A stretch of 64,000 nt of DNA from Cryptomeria japonica. Lineage: Eukaryota > Streptophyta > Pinopsida > Cupressales > Cupressaceae. The stretch covers positions 212,136,997 to 212,200,996 of the forward strand of contig NC_081406.1 of assembly GCF_030272615.1 (NCBI RefSeq), written 5' to 3'. Position 1 is the stretch's first letter. Every line of letters starts with the position of its first letter. This document shows, one piece after another, positions 1 through 10,948 of the stretch. Below the pieces are notes generated by a model. The model worked only from the letters and a program-made list of their open reading frames with translations, had not been told where the DNA came from and did not search any database. Position numbers and translations under genes: made by a program.

Positions 1-300
1 TCTTTACTCAACTATATTATTTGTGCAAGGAAACATCAATCTATAAGATCATGGAATAGTGTGTCCTTATGGAGTGACAAATAGGATGCCAAGACCTAAT
101 CCATGTTATGTGTATGATCCATCAAAGTATAAGATCCATAGTTTTGTCGATACCTTGAGAGTATCTATGTATGAAAATTCAACATGGATTGGATGATTGT
201 CTTGTAATGGTGCTTCTGCTAGCTGATCTATGATAGCTTGACCTTTGATAGCCTTTCTCTTTGTGTACTGGATGCCAAACTCACTTAGAATCATCACCCA
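1..300 (-). pseudogene. Tether and start of second (archaeal-type) RNase H, element A
   Basis: Residues read from 297 downward include SEFGIQYTKRKAIKGQAIID then LAEAPLQDNHP and LWILYFDGSYT, a connection segment followed by the first strand of an aRNH domain (the FDGS motif holds the first catalytic Asp). A stop follows directly after FDGSYT. Further decayed aRNH codons run to the window edge. The same domain is better preserved in element F at 58371-58690. Confidence 0.65.
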
Positions 301-303
301 TTT

Positions 304-640
304 AGCTAGCCTTCCTATGAGAGTGACTTTGCTAAGTAGATATTTTAATGGGTCAATTTTTTTAACTAGCTTGATTGTGTGAGATAGCGTATAGTATCAA
401 AAATTTTGAGAAGTGAGCACCACAACTAAATAATATTTTTCAATGAATGTGTAGTTGAGCTCGTAACAATTCAATGTCCTTCTGATGTAGAATATTGCTC
501 TTTCCTTGCCCACTGAATCCTCTTGTGTTAATAATGCTTTTAGTGATACTTTTGTAGATGATATGTAGAGAATGAGAGGTTTGCCCGCTATTGGGGGTAC
601 CAATATAGGTAGATTCATCAAATACTGCCTGAGTTGGTAG
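304..640 (-). pseudogene. RNase H domain (first), element A
   Basis: The frame at 397-621 reads LVPPIAGKPLILYISSTKVS followed by LLTQED...ERAIFYIRRTLN.YELNYTFIEKYYL, the pattern of the RT-linked RNase H of Ty3/gypsy elements (the self-made/shared catalyst, then FYISR-like, then the E-bearing Y..iEK helix). The position where active domains carry the first catalytic Asp (here in LYISSTKV) is Ser, so this domain looks catalytically impaired. In the Tat lineage the RT-linked RNase H is often decayed while a second RNase H follows. The frame breaks before 397. Confidence 0.7.
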
Positions 641-911
641 AATGATTTTGCACATTGATCTTACTATCTAAAAGGGACATTCTTGTGGAGTAGATGAGTG
701 AAAGGAAGGTACTTGTTAGCTAGTTGAGCAATGAATCTTCTTATGGATTATAGTCATCCCTGTAGAGATCTTAACTAATTGATATTTCTAGGAGGTGCCA
801 TCTCCATGATTGCTTGTACCTTTTGGGGGTCCACCTTGATTCCTTTTTCTGAGATTATGTATCCAAAGAGTTCCTGGATGTTACACCGAAGACACACTTT
901 TTAGGATTCAG

Positions 912-1590
912 TCATACATTAAATTGTTCTAGCCTCTGAAATATTTTGTCTAGAATCTCCAAGTGTCCTTCTCTTGTAAATGATTTGGCCAATAGGTCAT
1001 CTACATAATATTCCATGAATGTGTGCATCATGTCATGAAATATTATGGTCATTGCCCGTTGATAGGTTGCTCCCGCATTTTTCAATCCAAAAGGTGTAGC
1101 ATTCCAGCAGTATGTGACCCATGGACATGTAAATGTTGTTTTATCTTGGTCTTTTAGTTCTATTTTGATTTTATTGTAGTCTAAGAAACCTTCCATGAGT
1201 GATAACATAGCATTTCCTACTATTAGATCTATAATTGTGTTGATGTTGGGTAAAGGAAAGTCATCCTTCAAACAAGCCTTGTTGAGATGCCTAAAATCTA
1301 TACAAATTCTAATGCTTTTATCTAGTTTGGATACAAGTACAATGTTTGAGATCCATTCTACATAATCTATGGGTTGAATGAATTCTACATCAAGTAGATT
1401 CTTTAGTTATACTTTAACCAAGAAGGCGACATGCGGGTTCATTTTTCTCAGTTTTTGCTTGACTAGATTAGCTCCTAGAGCTATAGATAAATGGTGCATA
1501 ATTGAATTTGGATCTACCCTTGGCTTATCTACATAGGACCAAGCAAAATTGATTTGGTTCTACCAAGTGTATGGTCTTTGTTGGTGCTTC
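912..1590 (-). pseudogene. Reverse transcriptase, Tat-like element A (broken)
   Basis: The longest open part (912-1271) reads from KDDFPLPNIN through FTCPWVTYCWNATPFGLKNA to the catalytic box YYVDDLLAKS, so the YxDD active site survives. Upstream (about 1272-1590) the frame continues with a recognisable RT start (HHLSIALGAN, then KQKLRKMNPH) but contains at least one stop near 1410. The enzyme would copy element RNA into DNA inside virus-like particles. The order linker, RT, RNase H fits Ty3/gypsy pol. It is a pseudogene because of the internal stop and the loss of a continuous pol frame. Confidence 0.85.
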
Positions 1591-2072
1591 AGTGTTGATA
1601 TTGATTGACTGAATTGATTCAATCAAAATTGGCAATCTCTCCTAATAAAGTTCAGGAAAAGTATCAATTATCTCATCCTTTGGTGCCTCAGTGAGGTTTT
1701 CACCATTATATATGTCCTTTGGTTTTACTTTTTTATGATCTAATATTGTCATTAAATGGTTTTCACTATTAGATCGAATATTTTTTTTATTCATTTTGCG
1801 ACTAAGAGACTTGGCACTCTCTTGATTGAGAAATTCATTATGGGATTCACTGGTGGATCATGTTTTCGGGTTTACTGAACAAAGGTAATGAACAATGGCT
1901 TCATCATCTTGAAAGATAGAGATATTGAGTGGCTCTGTTTGTTTCCAATCAATGAGTCAAGGATATATTAATGGTAAGGGATCATCTGGCCGATTAAGAT
2001 CTATAGAAGTAAGGGTCATGATGGATACGTTGTCAAATTTGGTAGTAGTGAAGTCAAGGTTTATGATGATAC
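1300..2072 (-). other. Pre-RT linker of element A
   Basis: No long frame is open here, but the stretch corresponds segment by segment to element F around 58930-59660. It includes the T-rich block near 1720-1790 and the phrase tttgcgactaagagacttgg. It is the poorly conserved spacer between protease and RT in Tat-like pol, broken by stops. Confidence 0.6.
2068..2072. repeat. Target-site duplication, left copy (copia-1)
   Basis: The five bases gatac precede the left LTR. The five after the right LTR (9083-9087) are gatag. Sequence on both sides continues element A, which confirms the insertion point. Confidence 0.8.
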
Positions 2073-3274
2073 TGCTAGATAGTTCAAATAATCGGAGGCT
2101 AGCTAAGAGGGGGGGTGAATTAGTTCTCACTAGATTATCAGAACCTTAAGCAATTAAAACTTTAATACCAGAACACATAACATCAATATCAGAATATATA
2201 AACCAATTACCAAAATAGAAAATATACCAATTAAGCACAACCAACAATTAGAGAATGGATACCAACCACATGACACCAAGATTTGTATGTGAAAACCCGA
2301 TAAAGAGAAAAACCTCAATGGGAAGCCTACCCACAGTCAGATAATACTTCTGCAGTAATTATGTGATTACAAATTGAGGGGCTCATACGTGTAAGATGGC
2401 CAATAACCTAGAGCACACTTCTCATTACAAAAGACTGACTACATGAAAATCCAGACCACAATCTGGAAGGAAGAATGAACTGCAATAATAGCATCTCCTA
2501 TGCCTGAATATGGTTTTGGTTAAGCTCAATACTAGAGGTTTTAAACCTCTTGCATAAACCCAACTTGATCACCTATGATCGACCAAATCCTCTACATTAA
2601 TGATTATTACATTATTCACTTACATACCTTCTATGATCTACAATGAGATCATACACATATATATACAAACCCTCGACCTTAAACAATTAGGTCAGCCACC
2701 AGATAATAAAACCTATTACATTTATAAAATGTGTCAGCTTGAGACCAAACAAATATTATCTAGCCCATAAGTCATCCAATAAATACATTGAGGAGTCCCA
2801 ACAACACATTACATTAAGGCCATCCATAACCTAGATAGTATCAGACCCAATTTAGGTCCACACATACTAAAGCAATGATCCCAATCAGTCAAGGCTCAAA
2901 CATGACCACCATCAACATCCTGAATTTGTACTATAAGCCACACCAACACCACTTATGCATAGTATCAAAATATCTTCAACAAAGCTTTGTCGGTGAAACC
3001 CTCACCAGATCAACAAACTAGGCTTACCGACATATAAGATAGCATCCAATCACTAAATCAATACCACATGACTAAACATGAATTTGAGTAGCATGAATAG
3101 CACATCTAAGCCAATTTCATAAGCCAAAGCATACCAGAGTATACCGGATTAACATGATCTAATCCAACCAGAAACCAAACATCCTATCAAGACCAACCAG
3201 ATACTGGTAAATAGCCAAAACAACTAGTGTTGACATCAATGCAGTACATAATCAATTCCTCCAAATTTCCAACA
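2073..3274 (-). repeat. Copia-1 3' LTR
   Basis: Starts TGCTAGAT and ends TTTCCAACA on the plus strand (ends TG...CA after one change). It aligns along its whole length with 7875-9082. It holds the shared G-tract at 2109-2115 and a TATA-like run (minus strand) near 2656-2665. Confidence 0.93.
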
Positions 3275-3288
3275 ATCTCCCCCTTTGG
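3275..3288 (-). promoter_or_regulatory. Polypurine tract of copia-1
   Basis: Reads CCAAAGGGGGAGAT on the minus strand, directly against the 3' LTR. The same tract recurs at 14538, 26024, 27269, 46364 and 46844 beside other LTRs in this window. Confidence 0.85.
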
Positions 3289-3639
3289 CATTAATGGCAA
3301 CACTAGATGTGAAAAACATCCAAGTGCCAAAAAATGCCAAACAATTCTCTCATATAGGAATATAGCAGTGAAGTTCTGATCCATACCCTCCCTTTAGATG
3401 ATATCATAGTTAGGTTATACAAATTTCTCCCCCCTAATGTATATAACGCCTTAATTTTTTCACATGAATATCTCTCCCCCTTTGACATCAATGCTAAAGA
3501 TCTGATATAAATATCATAACAAAATCATAAACCATTGAATCACAATACTAACTACTCCCCCTGAGTAGTAGCATCACCACATCAATCCATAATGAATAAT
3601 ATCTCTGATAATGCATACCGGACTGATGCCAAATAGCAT
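3289..3639 (-). other. 3' untranslated part of copia-1
   Basis: Between the end of RNase H and the polypurine tract there is no coding signal. The text resembles the stretch right of LTR c (26038-26340), including the phrases around tctctccccctttgacatcaa, so it is an element-family 3' UTR. Confidence 0.6.
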
Positions 3640-4170
3640 CAATCTATTTTTTTTCTGGAGGGGCAGAAACCCCTAATCTGTCTCTGAGGTACTCAAATGA
3701 TTCTTTAGGCAAAGGTTTAGTAAAGATATTTGCAATCTGCTCTTTAGTGTTCACATAAACCAATCTGACTTCATTTTCTTCAACCTTTTCCTTCAAAAGT
3801 TATACTTGATAGATATGCACTTTGTCTTAGAGTGAAATACTGGATTCTTGGATATGTTTATAGTAGCAAAGTTATCACAGTGAATAACTACTAGTTCATT
3901 GAAATGCACTTTTATGTCCTTCAATATTTGCTTCATCCATATAACTTGTGTACAGTTAGTAGCAGCAGCAACATACTCAGCTTCAACAGTAGATAAAGAG
4001 GTACATGACTATTTCTTTCTGATCCATGAAATAAGTTTCTTTCCAAGAAAGAAAGCTCCACCAAAATTACTTTTTTGGTCATCACATCACCTGCCCAATA
4101 TGCATCTCTATATAAATATAAAGTAAAGTCATCATCTTTAGGATACCAAAAACCATATTCAGATGTTCCT
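3640..4170 (-). pseudogene. RNase H of copia-1 (broken)
   Basis: No long frame is open, but the minus strand carries NELVVIHCDNFATINISKNP and then FHSKTKCISIKYNF, and near its end IFTKPLPKESFEYLR, the standard ending of copia pol. The catalytic Asp of CDN is kept. Several stops are present. Confidence 0.8.
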
Positions 4171-4179
4171 TGTAAGTAT

Positions 4180-5265
4180 CTAAAAATCCTTTTTCACCAC
4201 ACTCTCATGATTTTCTCTAGGATCACTTTGATATCTTGATGCAATGCAAACTGCATTCATTATGTCTGGTCTAGTCTGAGTCAAGTATAGCAGACCTCCA
4301 ATCATAGACTTGTATCTTGTAGGATTTACCAGTGCAAAATCATCTTTCTTTGTCAATTTCTCACTTGTAACCATAGGAGTACTAATCGGTTTAGAGTTTT
4401 CCATACCAAATTTCTTCAACATCTCTCTAGCATACTTAGTTTGATAGATGAAAATACCTTTATCAATCTAAGTAATCTCCAAACCTAAGAAAAATTTAAT
4501 TTCCCCAATCATAGACATTTCAAATTCATTCTCCATATTGTTACCAAATTCCATGCACAACTTATCCTCACCTCCAAAAATGATGTCATCAACAAAGACC
4601 ATATCATCATTAGTGACTTTATAATATAGATTACTATCAGCATTAACTTTAGTCAAACCAAGTTTTGAGAGATATTTGTCCAATCTTGCATACCAAGCTC
4701 TAGGTGCTTGTTTCAATCCATATAAGGCTTTCTTTAACCTCCAAAGCATGTTTTTATCTTCTGAAAGTAAAAAAGCCATCAGGTTTCTCAATATAAACTT
4801 CCTCATCAAGATCCCCATTCAAAAAAGCAAACTTAACATCATCTGATAAACCTTGTAGTTTTTATGTGCAGCATAGGCAAGAAATAATCTTATAGCTTAA
4901 ATCCTAGCTACAGGTGCAAAAGTTTCACCATAATAAATTTCTTCTTTCTGAGAATATCCTTTACAAACCAATCTAGCTTTATTTCTCACAACTTGTCCAT
5001 ATTCATTTAATGTATTCCTGAAAACCCATTTAATTCCAATAGCATTCTTATTTTTAGGCCGGGGAACTAAAATCCATGTGTTATTGTTTTCTATCTGATC
5101 TAATTCTTCTTCCATAGCTTTCATCCAACATTCATCTTTACATGCTTCAGTTATTGATATTAGTTCAACTTGAGAAATTAAATATACCTCATCAATTTCC
5201 AATCTTCTTCTTGTCATCACTCCTTTGTTCTTATCCCCAATGATCTGATCTTCTAAATGATTCAA
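4180..5265 (-). pseudogene. Reverse transcriptase of copia-1 (broken)
   Basis: Three open stretches make up a copia RT. 4897-5265 has WMKAMEEELDQIENNNTW, GIKWVFRNTLNEYG and ETFAPVARI. 4468-4818 has WRLKKALYGLKQAPRAWY and the catalytic FVDDIIFGGED. 4180-4422 has TPMV, RYKSMIGGLLYLTQTRPDI. The run of A at 4769-4774 marks a frameshift: codons on its two sides belong to different frames of the same domain. Stops near 4465 and 4880 also interrupt it. Confidence 0.9.
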
Positions 5266-5500
5266 CCTTACATACCTAGGAGTTTTCTGACTCTCTGCTC
5301 CTCTTCCCTGATCTTCAGTTACTGTTTAATTTTCCAATACTACCGGAGTAACTGGTTCAGCATTTTGTTCTAGTAAAGGTGTTACCAGTTCAGTTATGAT
5401 CATTTCCACTACTGGTTCTTGCTCATAAATTCTTATTTGACTTCTATTTTGCTCATCCACCTTGACATTAGTGCTCTTTATAATTCTCTTCAATCTTTTG

Positions 5501-6130
5501 TTATTTAACATTATAATAACCAAGAAATATTCCTTCATCACATCTAGGATCAAAATTACCAATGAAATCATATCTCTTGATATAACATTTACTACCAAAG
5601 ATTCTAAAGCACTTAACTATAGGTGTATTGCCAAACCATAACTCATAAGGTGTCTTACTGGTTTCTCCTTTGATATAAACTTTGCTAAATGTATAAACGA
5701 TTGTGCTCACTACTTCTCTCCAGTAGATATGAGGTAGATTAGCTTCCATCATCATGGTTCTAGTTGCATCTAAGATAGTTCTATTCTTTCTTTCCACAAC
5801 TCCTTTCTACTGAGGTGTCTGAGAAACAAAAAATTGTCTCTAGATGCCATTCTTCTCACAAAAGTTTCTAAACTCAGCGGATGTGAATTCTCCACCATGA
5901 TCTGACATTAAGCACTTAATCTTCAATCTTGTCTTAGTCTCAACCTTAGCTTTAAATATTTTAAACTTTTCAAAAGCCTTAGATTTCTCCCGTAGAAAAA
6001 TAACCCACGTCATTCTAGAGTAATCATCAATGATTAGCATAAAATATCTATCACCTTGAAAAATTTTGATTCTAGTAGGACCACACAAATCAGTATGAAT
6101 AAGATCAAGAACATTATTAGATTTATCTTG
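5501..6130 (-). pseudogene. Integrase core of copia-1 (broken)
   Basis: The catalytic triad can be followed: the first Asp in IHTDLCGP near 6093, the second Asp in MSDHGGEF within 5840-6088, and the Glu in VERKNRT near 5790. DDYSRMTWV between them and YELWFGNTPIVKCFRIFGSK and FLGY after them are typical of copia integrase. The region would paste element DNA into the chromosome. A stop near 5815 and loss of frame near 5500 break it. Confidence 0.88.
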
Positions 6131-6188
6131 TATACTCTTAAAAGAGGTTATGACCTATTTTCCCATTTGACATTCCTTACATACCGGA

Positions 6189-6680
6189 TTATAGGGCTTC
6201 ACAATCTACTACCTTAGTTGAACTGATCTTTACCATGCAATCAAAATTCACATGACATAGCCTTTTATGCCAAAGCCAACTCTCATCAATTTGTGCAATC
6301 AAACATGTCTTCTCACTGGAATTCAAATAAAATATATTACCTTTTGTTTGAGTACCAGTTGTAATCTCCAATCCAGATCTATTAATGATCTTGCATTTTC
6401 CATCCTTGAATTGTAATTGAAATCCCTTATCCACCAACTATCCTACACTCAAAAGATTATGCCTTAAACCTTCAACATAATAAACATTATCAGTATTGTT
6501 CTTACCATCTAATGATATGGTTCCTCTTCTTTGATCATGCATGCTTTTCCAAATCTAACTAGACTGCCATCAAATTCTTGCAAAGATAGAAACTTCCTCT
6601 TATCTCCAGTCATATGATGTGAACATCCACTGTCTATTACCCATTCATCCTTATCTTCAATTTTAGTAGCAAGGGACTTT
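6189..6680 (-). pseudogene. Protease and pre-integrase region of copia-1 (broken)
   Basis: Around 6606-6650 the minus strand encodes DEWVIDSGCSHHMTG, the copia aspartic protease active site (DSG) that cuts the Gag-Pol polyprotein. The following open stretch 6189-6437 gives KGFQLQFKDGKCKIINRSG and ends with WLWHKRLCHVNFDCMVKIS, the H..H part of the zinc-binding pre-integrase domain. Stops and small gaps interrupt the link between the two. Confidence 0.85.
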
Positions 6681-6899
6681 CTTCAAGTATATTCTCTTCC
6701 AGTGCTGGATCATCTTCCTTGATAGCCAGGAACACCCATTCCTTTCCTTTGTTGGAACCACTAGCAAAGTCTTGTGTTGGCTCATCATCAGAATTAGTCA
6801 CACCTTCCTCATCCACAAAGTAACATGATTTATCTTTGTTTCTCCTCTACTTATGCTTGTTTTGATATCTAGGGTAGGTTTAAAATATCTTCTAGCTCT

Positions 6900-7816
6900 T
6901 TCTTCGAATCTTGAATTCTTTTCAGGACATCTAGATGCAAAATGGCTTATCTTATTACATGCAAAACATTTAAAGGGTGATTTTCCTTCATAGTTACGTC
7001 CTACCGGTCCTTTAGGTACTCTTCTAGAAAATAGGGCTTCAAGTTTCTCAAATTATTCATTTTCTCTCTTCATATCATCCAATTCCTTCTCATACAAAGC
7101 TTTCCAATCTTGCTTGCTCGTTGATGATATAAATGCATGAAAAGCAAGTTCAGAGTTCATAGCTCCAAAAGGTCCAAATTCTTCAAGCTCAAAAGAAGAT
7201 AATTTCCCAACCAAGGTATCCCTATTGACAGGAGTATTAGCCATTGTTCTCAATTCATTAATTGTAGTAGCCTTCATCTTATAAGCCGGTGGTAAATCTC
7301 TCAGAACTTTGGAAACTATTTCATCTTCACTCAGATATTTACCACAACAATGAATTGCCATGAAAGTTTCATTTACCCTTTTCATGAATGCAGTAATCCT
7401 TTCATCTTCTTTCATCTTCAAATTTTTATGTCTTGCCCGATAACCATCAAGTTTAGCAATCTTAATAGTAGGGTCACCTTCATTTAGAGTCTCCAACTTG
7501 TCCCATATAGATTTTTTTGTTGATTTGTCAGTCAATCCAATTATTTGTTGATCAGAAAGTGTACACAAGAGGGCTTCTCTAGCTCTACAATCATTCTCAA
7601 GCTCCTTATCCAAGTTTGTCGAAGGAGGATTTCCAGATGCTGGATTAAAAGGAGTAACCCCATTCTCTATGATCTCCTATATTTCCTTACCAATACATCT
7701 CAGATGAGTATCGATCTGAATCTTCCATACTTTGTAATTTGTTCCATCAAGCTGAGTAATTTATCTATGAAAGATAGTTGCAAATGAAATAGATGAACTT
7801 GAATTGTTAGACACCA
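6900..7816 (-). pseudogene. Gag of copia-1 (broken)
   Basis: The capsid-like gag starts at the ATG at 7816-7814, 45 bases inside the primer site. It has the copia gag opening QLDGTNYKVWKIQID and then a long open stretch (7053-7613) with CTLSDQQIIGL, SIWDKLETLNEGD, MKEDERITAFMKRVNET and VSKVLRDLPPAYK, the UBN2-type gag pattern. A stop separates this from an in-frame CCHC zinc knuckle (CFACNKISHFASRC, about 6930-6975) that would bind element RNA. At least three stops are present. Confidence 0.88.
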
Positions 7817-7860
7817 TAGGATCTTCCTCAAGTGGTTAAGCTTTTGTAGAGAGGACCAGA

Positions 7861-7872
7861 GCTCTGATACCA
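7861..7872 (-). promoter_or_regulatory. Primer binding site of copia-1
   Basis: On the minus strand TGGTATCAGAGC lies two bases inside the 5' LTR. This is the usual initiator-Met tRNA priming site of plant copia elements. Confidence 0.9.
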
Positions 7873-7874
7873 AT

Positions 7875-9082
7875 TGTTAGATAATTCAAATAACCAGAGG
7901 ACAAATGAGAGGGGGGTGACTCAGTTGTCACCAGATTACCAGAACCTTGAGCAATTAAAAACTTAATACCAGAACACATAAGATCAACATCAGAATAAAT
8001 AAACCAATTATCAAAATACTAGATATACCAATTAAGCACAATCAACAATTAGACAATAGATACCAACCACATGAAACCTTGTACATGGAAAACCCAGTAA
8101 AGTGAAACATCACTATGGGAGGAATACCCACAGTTAGATAATACTTCTTCATTAAGTATGTGAGTACAAATTGAGGGGCCTACACTTGCAGGAAGGCCAA
8201 CAACCTAGAGCACATTTCTCATTACAAAAGGAATCTCACTGACTACATAAAAATCTAGACTACGATCTGGAAGGAAGAATGAACTACAATAATAGCATCT
8301 CCTATTCCTGAATATAGTTCTAGTTAAGCTCAATACTAGAGGTCTTAAACCTCTTGCATAAACCCAACTTGATCACCAATGATCGACCAAATCCTCTGTG
8401 TGAATGATCATTATATTATTTGCTTGCATACCTTCTATGATATACAATGAGATCATACATATATATACAAACCCTCAACCTCAAACAATTAGGTCGACCA
8501 CTAGACAATAAAACCTATTACATAATTCTAAAACATGTCGGCCTGAGACCAAAAATATATCATCCAACCTGTAAGTCATCCCAAAAATACATCGAGGAGT
8601 CCCAATAACACGTTACATTAAGTTGGTCCATAACCTAGATGGTACCAGACCCAATTTAGGTCCACACATGCTAAAACAATGACCCCAATTAGTCAAGGCT
8701 CAAACATGATCACCATCAACATCCTGAATCCCTACTAGAAACCACACCAACACCACTTATGTATAGTATCAATAGATCTTCAACAAATCTCTATCGGTGA
8801 AACCCTCACCAGATCAACAAGCCAGACTTACTAGCATATAAGATAGCATCCGATCACCAAATCAAATGAACATGAATCTGAGTACCATGAATAGAAGATC
8901 TAAGCCAATTCCATAAGCCAAAGCATACTAGAGTATACCGAATTAACATGATCTAATCCAACCAGAAACCAAACATCCTACCAGGACCAACCAGATACTA
9001 GTAAATAGCCAAAACAACTAGTGTTGACATCAATGACAAAACATCAATGCAACACATAATCAATTCCTCAAAATTGCCAACA
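7875..9082 (-). repeat. Copia-1 5' LTR
   Basis: Starts TGTTAGATAA and ends TTGCCAACA. It aligns with 2073-3274. The primer site lies just outside its inner edge. A minus-strand TATATATA run near 8457-8467 is a candidate core promoter. The G-tract is at 7911-7916. Confidence 0.93.
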
Positions 9083-9087
9083 GATAG
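9083..9087. repeat. Target-site duplication, right copy (copia-1)
   Basis: gatag, differing at one base from gatac at 2068-2072. Confidence 0.8.
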
Positions 9088-9843
9088 CCTCTTCAGAATC
9101 TATTTCACTTTGAACCTAATCGTCCCCACTAGAGTCATCAATATGTTGTGATCCAAACTCAAATGGTTTACCCCCTAAACCTTGTCCCTCATAGGGTATT
9201 GGTGTATATATTTGGATGATAAGGATCTCTTTCTCATCACAAGATACTTCATCGGAGGAATCTCATTCCCACTCATGTGAGTCAGTCTCAGAACTAGCCT
9301 TTATCTTGTGGTTTTTTTTATATAAATTTTGAGTGCCCTCCTCCCTTTTGATAGAAATCTCTTCTTGTTGGCGTTCATATTCTTCTTCTTATTATTTGTG
9401 GATTGCTTCTTTTGTTGCTTGTTGTTGTATCAATTCCTCTAATGATTGTTGTTGTTTTGCTGACTTTTTGTTTGGTTGTTGATCTTGTTGTTGATCTTGT
9501 GGTTGATTGTTTAGTCCATATTTGTCCTTGTCTTGCTGTGAATGAGGTTGAATCAATTTTGTGATACCTTCGTGATGCTTGCCAATAGGACCTTTTCCTT
9601 TGTATCCCAACTGTTGCATGATTATGAATCCATTGCCATATTGTTATGTTGGGATTGTGATATCAATAGTTGTTGCTCTGATTTCTTCTTTATCTTTGTA
9701 TAACCAATTAAGGACATCCTATGTTTTGTTTCATTTGCTAGTGTGTCTACTTGGATGAATGCACCATCAAACATTTTGATGGGTTGTGAAAAAAATTTCT
9801 TTGATGTTGATGGTTTCCCAGGAGACCTTGGTGATATGGGTAA
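9083..9843 (-). pseudogene. Pol spacer of element A with glutamine-rich segment
   Basis: This lies between protease and the RT linker of element A. The open part 9392-9619 begins MQQLGYKGKGPIGKHHEG and then becomes rich in Gln (QPQDQQQDQQ, KQQQS, LIQQQ). GYKGKGPIG resembles the glycine-rich G-patch type motif that follows protease in some retroelements. I infer this only from the pattern. The right part of element F (59640-59900) is its counterpart. Stops occur on both sides. Confidence 0.55.
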
Positions 9844-10449
9844 CTATGATAGACATAGGGATTCAAAAGAGTATTCCCCCATGCCTTTGTCTTTCAGTTG
9901 TATCTTATTTCCAACATCTATGGATAAAGACTTGAGTTGATCCAGATTGCTTGATGATGTGGAAGCAAGAGCTTCCCTATTATGTGGTATGAGGATATTT
10001 TGAGTTGTTTTCAGATTGTTGCAATACTGAAAAGGATTTGTGTCTGTTGATACTGATATTTCTTGTCCATTGTATGGAAACTTGGTACATTGGTGATATG
10101 TTGATGGTACTTCTTGCATCTCATGAATCCAAGGATAACCCAAGAGTATGTTATAAGATAATTCTATATCCAAGACTTGATAGATGGTATCCTTCTGAAT
10201 TTGTCCCACTTGAATGGGCAACACCACTAATCCTTTTGTTTCTCTTTCTTCATCATCATATGATTTTATGGTTATCTTCTTTTTAGGATCAATAAATTTT
10301 TCTGAGAAGCCCAATGCATGGATAAGCTTTAGAGTACATATATTTAGACCAGCTCCTCCATCTATTAGCACATGTTTTATCCGATGGTTATGGACCAAAA
10401 CTTTGATATGGAGCAGGGTATTGTGCGGATGATATAGAGACGTCATCAT
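9844..10449 (-). pseudogene. Aspartic protease of Tat-like element A
   Basis: An open frame of 201 codons contains NHRIKHVLIDGGAGLNICTL, the aspartic protease active site in its Tat-like form (DGG where many retroviral enzymes have DSG or DTG), followed by ITIKSYDDEERE, LPIQVGQIQKDT and YNILLGYPWIHEM, which is the second conserved half. The tail has HNREALASTSS. The protein would cut the Gag-Pol polyprotein. It is the longest intact frame of element A, and element F has a matching copy at about 59960-60430 with DGGVGLN. Confidence 0.85.
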
Positions 10450-10647
10450 GTTTTGAGAATGATATCTTATGAGGTGCGGTCAAATGTCCCACCATGGCTT
10501 GCAATCAATTAATGTGCAGGTCGTTTGGAACCATAGTGTTGACAAGAGATCTCTCTAAGATATCCTTGTGTACTAGTGCAAAAATCATAGTGGGTTAGAC
10601 AAGCCTAAGTTTCCAAACCCTGTTACAAATTTATGCCTCTATTTTGT
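10450..10647 (-). other. Remnant between protease and leader array, element A
   Basis: About 200 bp with stops in the protease frame and no recognised domain. A normal gag would need more than 1 kb between protease and primer site, so most of gag is missing from this copy. Confidence 0.5.
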
Positions 10648-10878
10648 ATGTGATAATATAGAGAGAAAATGCACTAAAATATGTTACATATGTGCTATAA
10701 CATCTTACAAATGCACCACATAATAATGCATATGCGCCACAGAAATAGGTATATGCACTAAAATAAATCACATATGCAACAAAACAGGTGTTAAATGCAC
10801 CAAAAGACAATTTTTATGCGCTAAAAGATAGGTTGTATGCGCTAAACCAGGGGTCATATGCACAAAAGCATGTTCTAG
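10648..10878. repeat. 21-bp tandem array in the leader of element A
   Basis: Eleven consecutive units start with ATG at 10648, 10669, 10690, 10711, 10732, 10753, 10774, 10795, 10816, 10837 and 10858, exactly 21 bp apart. The rough consensus is ATGCRCYAAAA followed by about ten variable bases. Read on the minus strand, a unit is seven codons ending in -His, but several units contain stops, so coding use is doubtful. Confidence 0.9.
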
Positions 10879-10928
10879 AAATCTAGGCGTGAACCTGCAA
10901 AAAAAACCATTACAAAAAGTGGGTGAGG

Positions 10929-10946
10929 CCCATGGTGGGCACTAGA
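10929..10946 (-). promoter_or_regulatory. Primer-site-like sequence of element A
   Basis: The minus strand reads AGTGCCCACCATGGGCC just inside the LTR edge at 10949. Element F has TGGCACCCACCATGGGG in the same position (about 62976-62992). The match between the two elements and the location support a priming site. I do not name the tRNA. Confidence 0.65.
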
Positions 10947-10948
10947 AA

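Larger units (their letters stand above)
1..2072 (-). mobile_element. Tat-like Ty3/gypsy element A, pol part (left piece)
   Basis: On the minus strand this stretch reads from the pre-RT linker through reverse transcriptase and RNase H into the start of a second RNase H. The window begins inside the element, so its integrase and 3' LTR are not visible. Its right edge at 2072 is where copia-1 inserted, and the protease part of the same element resumes at 9083. Segments around 1690-2072 match, in order, segments of element F around 58930-59660, which supports one continuous ancestral unit across the insertion. Dual RNase H is a known mark of the Tat lineage. The reading frames contain several stops, so the copy is dead. 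Confidence 0.85.
2073..9082 (-). mobile_element. Copia-1: near-complete Ty1/copia element nested in element A
   Basis: A 7010-bp minus-strand element. It has two LTRs of about 1.2 kb, a primer site next to the right LTR, a polypurine tract next to the left LTR, and gag, protease, integrase, RT and RNase H in Ty1/copia order. It is bounded by gatac on the left and gatag on the right, a 5-bp target duplication with one later change. By eye the LTRs differ at somewhat under 10 percent of positions in the best aligned 130 bp, so the insertion is old. The reading frame is broken by scattered stops and at least one frameshift. The catalytic motifs of protease (DSG), integrase (D, D, E) and RT (FVDD) are all visible. 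Confidence 0.95.
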
